Source: CAMAXB01 sp964476565 (GTDB lineage Bacteria > Verrucomicrobiota > Verrucomicrobiia > Opitutales > Opitutaceae). From it: DNA of 64,000 nucleotides. This document shows positions 59,050 to 64,000 of this stretch, piece after piece. The stretch covers positions 5,591-69,590 of the forward strand of contig CAYZBG010000017.1 of the NCBI GenBank assembly GCA_964476565.1, given 5' to 3'. The position numbers and the translations under genes are program-made. How positions within the stretch are numbered: the stretch's first letter is position 1; every line of letters starts with the position of its first letter. The notes beneath the pieces are model-generated. The model had not been told where the DNA came from. It ran no database searches and worked only from the letters and a program-made list of their open reading frames with translations.

Positions 59050-60765
59050 ATGAATCCGCCGGTCCTCGATTTTCGCAACACCAACGCCCTGTGGGGCTCC
59101 GTCCTCGCCGAGACCCTCGTGCGCTGCGGAGTCACGCACGCCGTCGTGTCGCCGGGCTCGCGTTCGACGCCTCTGACCATGGCCCTGGCCCGGCACCCGG
59201 GCATCGAGGCCATTCCCGTGCTCGACGAGCGCTCGGCGGCGTTCTTCGCCCTCGGTCTGGCGAAGCGGACTGGCCGGCCCGTCCTGCTCCTGTGCACGAG
59301 CGGCACGGCCGGGGCGAACTACTTCCCTGCGGTCATCGAGGCGCACGAAAGCCGCGTGCCGCTGCTCTTGATCACCGCCGACCGTCCACCGGAGATGCGG
59401 GACTGTGCCTCCGGTCAGACCATCGACCAGCAGAAGTTGTTTGGTGGATACACGGTCGCGTACCATGAGTTCGCCGTGCCCGAGGCCAGCCTCGAACGCC
59501 TGCGTTACCTGCGCCAGACCCTGGCCTGGGCGGTGGGCCGCACCGCCGACGGACCGGTGCATCTCAACGCCCCCTTCCGGGATCCGCTGCCTCCGACGCC
59601 GGACGCGTCGTGTGCCACGGTGGAAGCGGCTTGGCCGGCGGATTTCTTTGCCCACCTCGAACCGGCGGCCCTGGTGACGTCAGCGGTCACCTTCCGGCAG
59701 AAGGCCACCACGGCGCGCGGGCTGATCGTGGCCGGTCCGGCGAGTCCGGGAGATCCTACGGCGTATGTCGCGAGCGTTGCCGCTCTTTCCCGCGCGCTGG
59801 GCTGGCCGGTCCTGGTCGACGCCCTTTCGCCGCTCCGGCATGGCGGCGTGGAGGTGGTCACCGCCTACGATGCCATTCTGCGTAACGAGGCGGCGGCCCG
59901 CGACCTGACACCGCGCACCGTGCTCTGCCTCGAGGGCTGGCCGACCAGCAAGGTGCTGCGCAGCTGGCTGGAGCGTTCGGGCGCCGAAGTCGTGCTCGTC
60001 GCGCCCGGGGCGGCGAACCGGGATGCCTTGCACGGACGGACCCGTCAGCTGCCGGGCCTGCCCGAGCACGTCGTGGCGGAGGGAGCCGCGGTGGCGGATG
60101 ACAGCTACCGTCAGGCCTGGCGGCGGGCGGAGGTCGCGGCCCGCGGAGTGATCGATGCCGCGCTGACGGCCGGCGGACCGTGGTTTGAGCCGCAGGTCGC
60201 GTGGCTCCTGGCGCGGCATCTGCCGCCGGACACGCCTGTCTTCGTGGCGAGCAGCATGCCGGTCCGCGACCTGGAGTACGTCTGGCCGGCGACGGCACGA
60301 CGGCACCGGATTTACTTCAACCGCGGGGCCAACGGCATCGACGGCACGCTCTCCACCGCGTTGGGCGTGGCCCACGGCGGGGCGCCGGCGGTGCTGCTCA
60401 CGGGCGATCTCGCGCTGTTGCACGACGCCAACGGCTTTCTGACCGCGCCGCGCCTGCGGGGCAGCCTCACCGTGGTGCTGATCAACAATGCCGGCGGGGG
60501 CATCTTCGAGCACCTGCCGGTCGCGCAGTTCGACCCGCCCTTCGAGACCTACTGGGCCACCCCGCAACAGGTCGATTTTGCGTCGCTCTGCGCTGCGCAC
60601 CGCGTCGACCACTCGGTGGTGGCGGATGCGGCGGACTTCATTGCCTGCCTCGCGGCACCGGCCCGGCCGGGAGTGCGGGTGCTGGAGGTGCGGACCAATC
60701 GCAAGCACGATGCGGCGGCGCGCAAGGCGCTCTTTGCCGCGGCGGCGAAGGCGGTCGCGCCCTGA
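59050..60765 (+). CDS. menD: SEPHCHC synthase (menaquinone biosynthesis)
   Basis: A 571-residue thiamine-diphosphate enzyme joining 2-oxoglutarate to isochorismate. Motifs: THAVVSPGSRSTPLTMAL, the catalytic Glu in DERSAAFFALGLAK, CTSGTAGANYFPA, ASSMPVRDLE, RGANGIDGTLSTALGVA and the ThDP motif GDLALLHDANGFL followed by NNAGGGIFEHLP. Full length. The ATG at 59050 lies 28 bp after menF. menB, menC and menE are not nearby. Its presence indicates use of menaquinone in respiration. Confidence 0.96.
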   Translation: MNPPVLDFRNTNALWGSVLAETLVRCGVTHAVVSPGSRSTPLTMALARHPGIEAIPVLDERSAAFFALGLAKRTGRPVLLLCTSGTAGANYFPAVIEAHESRVPLLLITADRPPEMRDCASGQTIDQQKLFGGYTVAYHEFAVPEASLERLRYLRQTLAWAVGRTADGPVHLNAPFRDPLPPTPDASCATVEAAWPADFFAHLEPAALVTSAVTFRQKATTARGLIVAGPASPGDPTAYVASVAALSRALGWPVLVDALSPLRHGGVEVVTAYDAILRNEAAARDLTPRTVLCLEGWPTSKVLRSWLERSGAEVVLVAPGAANRDALHGRTRQLPGLPEHVVAEGAAVADDSYRQAWRRAEVAARGVIDAALTAGGPWFEPQVAWLLARHLPPDTPVFVASSMPVRDLEYVWPATARRHRIYFNRGANGIDGTLSTALGVAHGGAPAVLLTGDLALLHDANGFLTAPRLRGSLTVVLINNAGGGIFEHLPVAQFDPPFETYWATPQQVDFASLCAAHRVDHSVVADAADFIACLAAPARPGVRVLEVRTNRKHDAAARKALFAAAAKAVAP

Positions 60766-60843
60766 GCGTCCGCGCGGTCTCCGGTCTTTGCCCTAGACGC
60801 CCGCCTGTGGCTGCGACAGCCTGACTTCAACCCCGACGCATCC

Positions 60844-63054
<2,211 letters not shown>

Positions 63055-63069
63055 CCCGGCACGTTCCTG

Positions 63070-64000
63070 TCAGCGTTCGTTCCGACCGAGCAGCTCCGTG
63101 ACCCACCGGCGGTGGGGACCGGACAGGGAAATGCGTTCCAACTGCGCGCGATCAACCCAGACCAGGGTTGGCGCGGGCAGGGTGGACGGCGCCTCGATCG
63201 GGTAGATGAGTTCCGTGATCGCGAAACGCGTGATGCCGCGTTTGCGCCGCGCGAGCGGCTCGCGTCCGCCGAGCGTGGCGGCATCCAGGCCGAGGGCCTC
63301 GACGACCGGCAGCTCGTGCAGTTCCGCGAGCCGACGCGCGCCGGCCTCGACCCGCTGCAGTAGCAGGCGGCCGTCGGCCACGCACCAGGCGCGATGCACC
63401 GTCTTTTGCTCGATCTTCTTCGCTGCGAGCTGCGGATACGCTTCCGGATCGCCGCGGCGCCGCGCCGCGCAGAACGCGAGCACCGGACACACCGTGCAAA
63501 GCGGATTCTGGCGGTGGCAGACGGTGGCGCCGAGCTCCATCATGGCCTGATTGTGATCGCCGGGTTCATCGGGCGAGAGCAGGGCCTCACCGAGCAGCGT
63601 GAAGGCCTTGGCCGCCGACGCGGAGTCACGGAAGGCGGTCGCGTCCGCGGTGAGTCGCGCGAGGATCCGCACCACGTTGCCATCGACGCACGCCGCCGGC
63701 GCGCGGAAGGCGATGCTCGTGATCGCGGCGGCGGTGTAGGGGCCGACGCCGGGCAGCTCCTGCCAGGCGTCGGGGGTGCGTGGCGGCTCGGGCAACGCGG
63801 CGACGGCCTGGGCGAGCCGGTGCAGGTTGCGGGCGCGTGAGTAATAGCCGAGGCCCTCCCAAAGTTTCAGCACCTGCTCGGAGGGTGCCGCCGCCAGCGC
63901 GGCGAAGTCCGGCAACGCATCGAGCCAGCGGGCAAAGTAGGGCAGCACCGTCTTCACCTGTGTCTGCTGCAGCATGAACTCGCTCACCACCGTCTTGTAG
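63070..64000 (-). CDS. mutY: A/G-specific adenine glycosylase, N-terminus outside window
   Basis: Removes adenine mispaired with 8-oxoguanine. The visible part starts at the right edge with YKTVVSEFMLQQTQV, so about 30 residues are missing. The catalytic Glu is in that SEFMLQQTQV; the HhH motif is LPGVGPYTAAAI with the Asp in VDGNVVRILAR. The iron-sulfur ligands CHRQNPLCTVCPVLAFC match C-x6-C-x2-C-x5-C. A shortened C-terminal MutT-like domain (from about residue 205) recognises 8-oxoG. An apparent internal GTG start at 63990 is not the true start. Confidence 0.95.
   Translation of the reverse strand, partial: YKTVVSEFMLQQTQVKTVLPYFARWLDALPDFAALAAAPSEQVLKLWEGLGYYSRARNLHRLAQAVAALPEPPRTPDAWQELPGVGPYTAAAITSIAFRAPAACVDGNVVRILARLTADATAFRDSASAAKAFTLLGEALLSPDEPGDHNQAMMELGATVCHRQNPLCTVCPVLAFCAARRRGDPEAYPQLAAKKIEQKTVHRAWCVADGRLLLQRVEAGARRLAELHELPVVEALGLDAATLGGREPLARRKRGITRFAITELIYPIEAPSTLPAPTLVWVDRAQLERISLSGPHRRWVTELLGRNER

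Overview
The window is about two-thirds G+C, densely coded, and reads as the chromosome of a Verrucomicrobiota bacterium, most likely Opitutaceae. This rests on gene content: DUF5069 next to ispH, a PL26-type exo-rhamnogalacturonan lyase beside a sulfatase, several REC/kinase chimeras, class II aldolase, and many starts without a Shine-Dalgarno sequence. No alignment was run, so the taxon is an inference. I found about 54 protein genes (prfC and mutY cut by the window edges) and no rRNA, tRNA, CRISPR array, insertion sequence or prophage.

Layout. 1-7.4 kb: prfC, a DTW-domain tRNA-modifying enzyme, a drug-efflux MFS protein and a membrane protein; then a SatD-family regulator with its membrane partner behind three evenly spaced palindromes; a nucleoside transporter and a gamma-carbonic anhydrase. 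7.4-9.5 kb: an ECF sigma factor cassette with two exported proteins and an anti-sigma factor. 9.6-17.8 kb: class II aldolase with a clear intrinsic terminator, a membrane-anchored protein, topoisomerase III, a DEAD-box helicase and a PQQ dehydrogenase-cytochrome c fusion. 17.8-23.5 kb (minus strand): exported protein, double-domain creatininase, sensor kinase, receiver protein and a HisKA-REC-adenylate cyclase chimera. 23.6-25.6 kb: Dabb protein, TonB-like protein, GreA/B-like factor and a receiver.

25.8-28.3 kb is the most unusual module: a ParA-type ATPase without ParB, followed immediately by a 305-residue unknown protein ending in a MinD-like amphipathic tail and by a coiled-coil protein with a basic, proline-rich N-terminus. 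It could be a subcellular positioning system. A beta-barrel-like protein follows. 29.8-35.1 kb (minus): alaS, two small genes and an ispH with about 190 extra N-terminal residues. 35.3-40.0 kb: a phosphorelay operon (XRE-REC, PAS-PAS kinase, REC, hybrid kinase). 40.2-46.2 kb: carbohydrate genes (PL26-like lyase, esterase, sulfatase-SGNH fusion). 46.3-50.2 kb: leuB, an MBL-fold hydrolase, ribD and rdgB, with a cluster of REP-like hairpins between the MBL gene and ribD. 50.3-56.0 kb (minus): a NarL-type two-component system and a pseudopilin operon with a DosR-box-like palindrome between them. 56.1-64 kb: metG, menF, menD, glgB and mutY.

How it fits together: housekeeping genes (translation, DNA topology and repair, menaquinone, glycogen, leucine, riboflavin) are interleaved with regulatory and surface functions. 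The accessory interest lies in the SatD operator array, the ParA module, the NarL/pseudopilin locus and several multidomain fusions.
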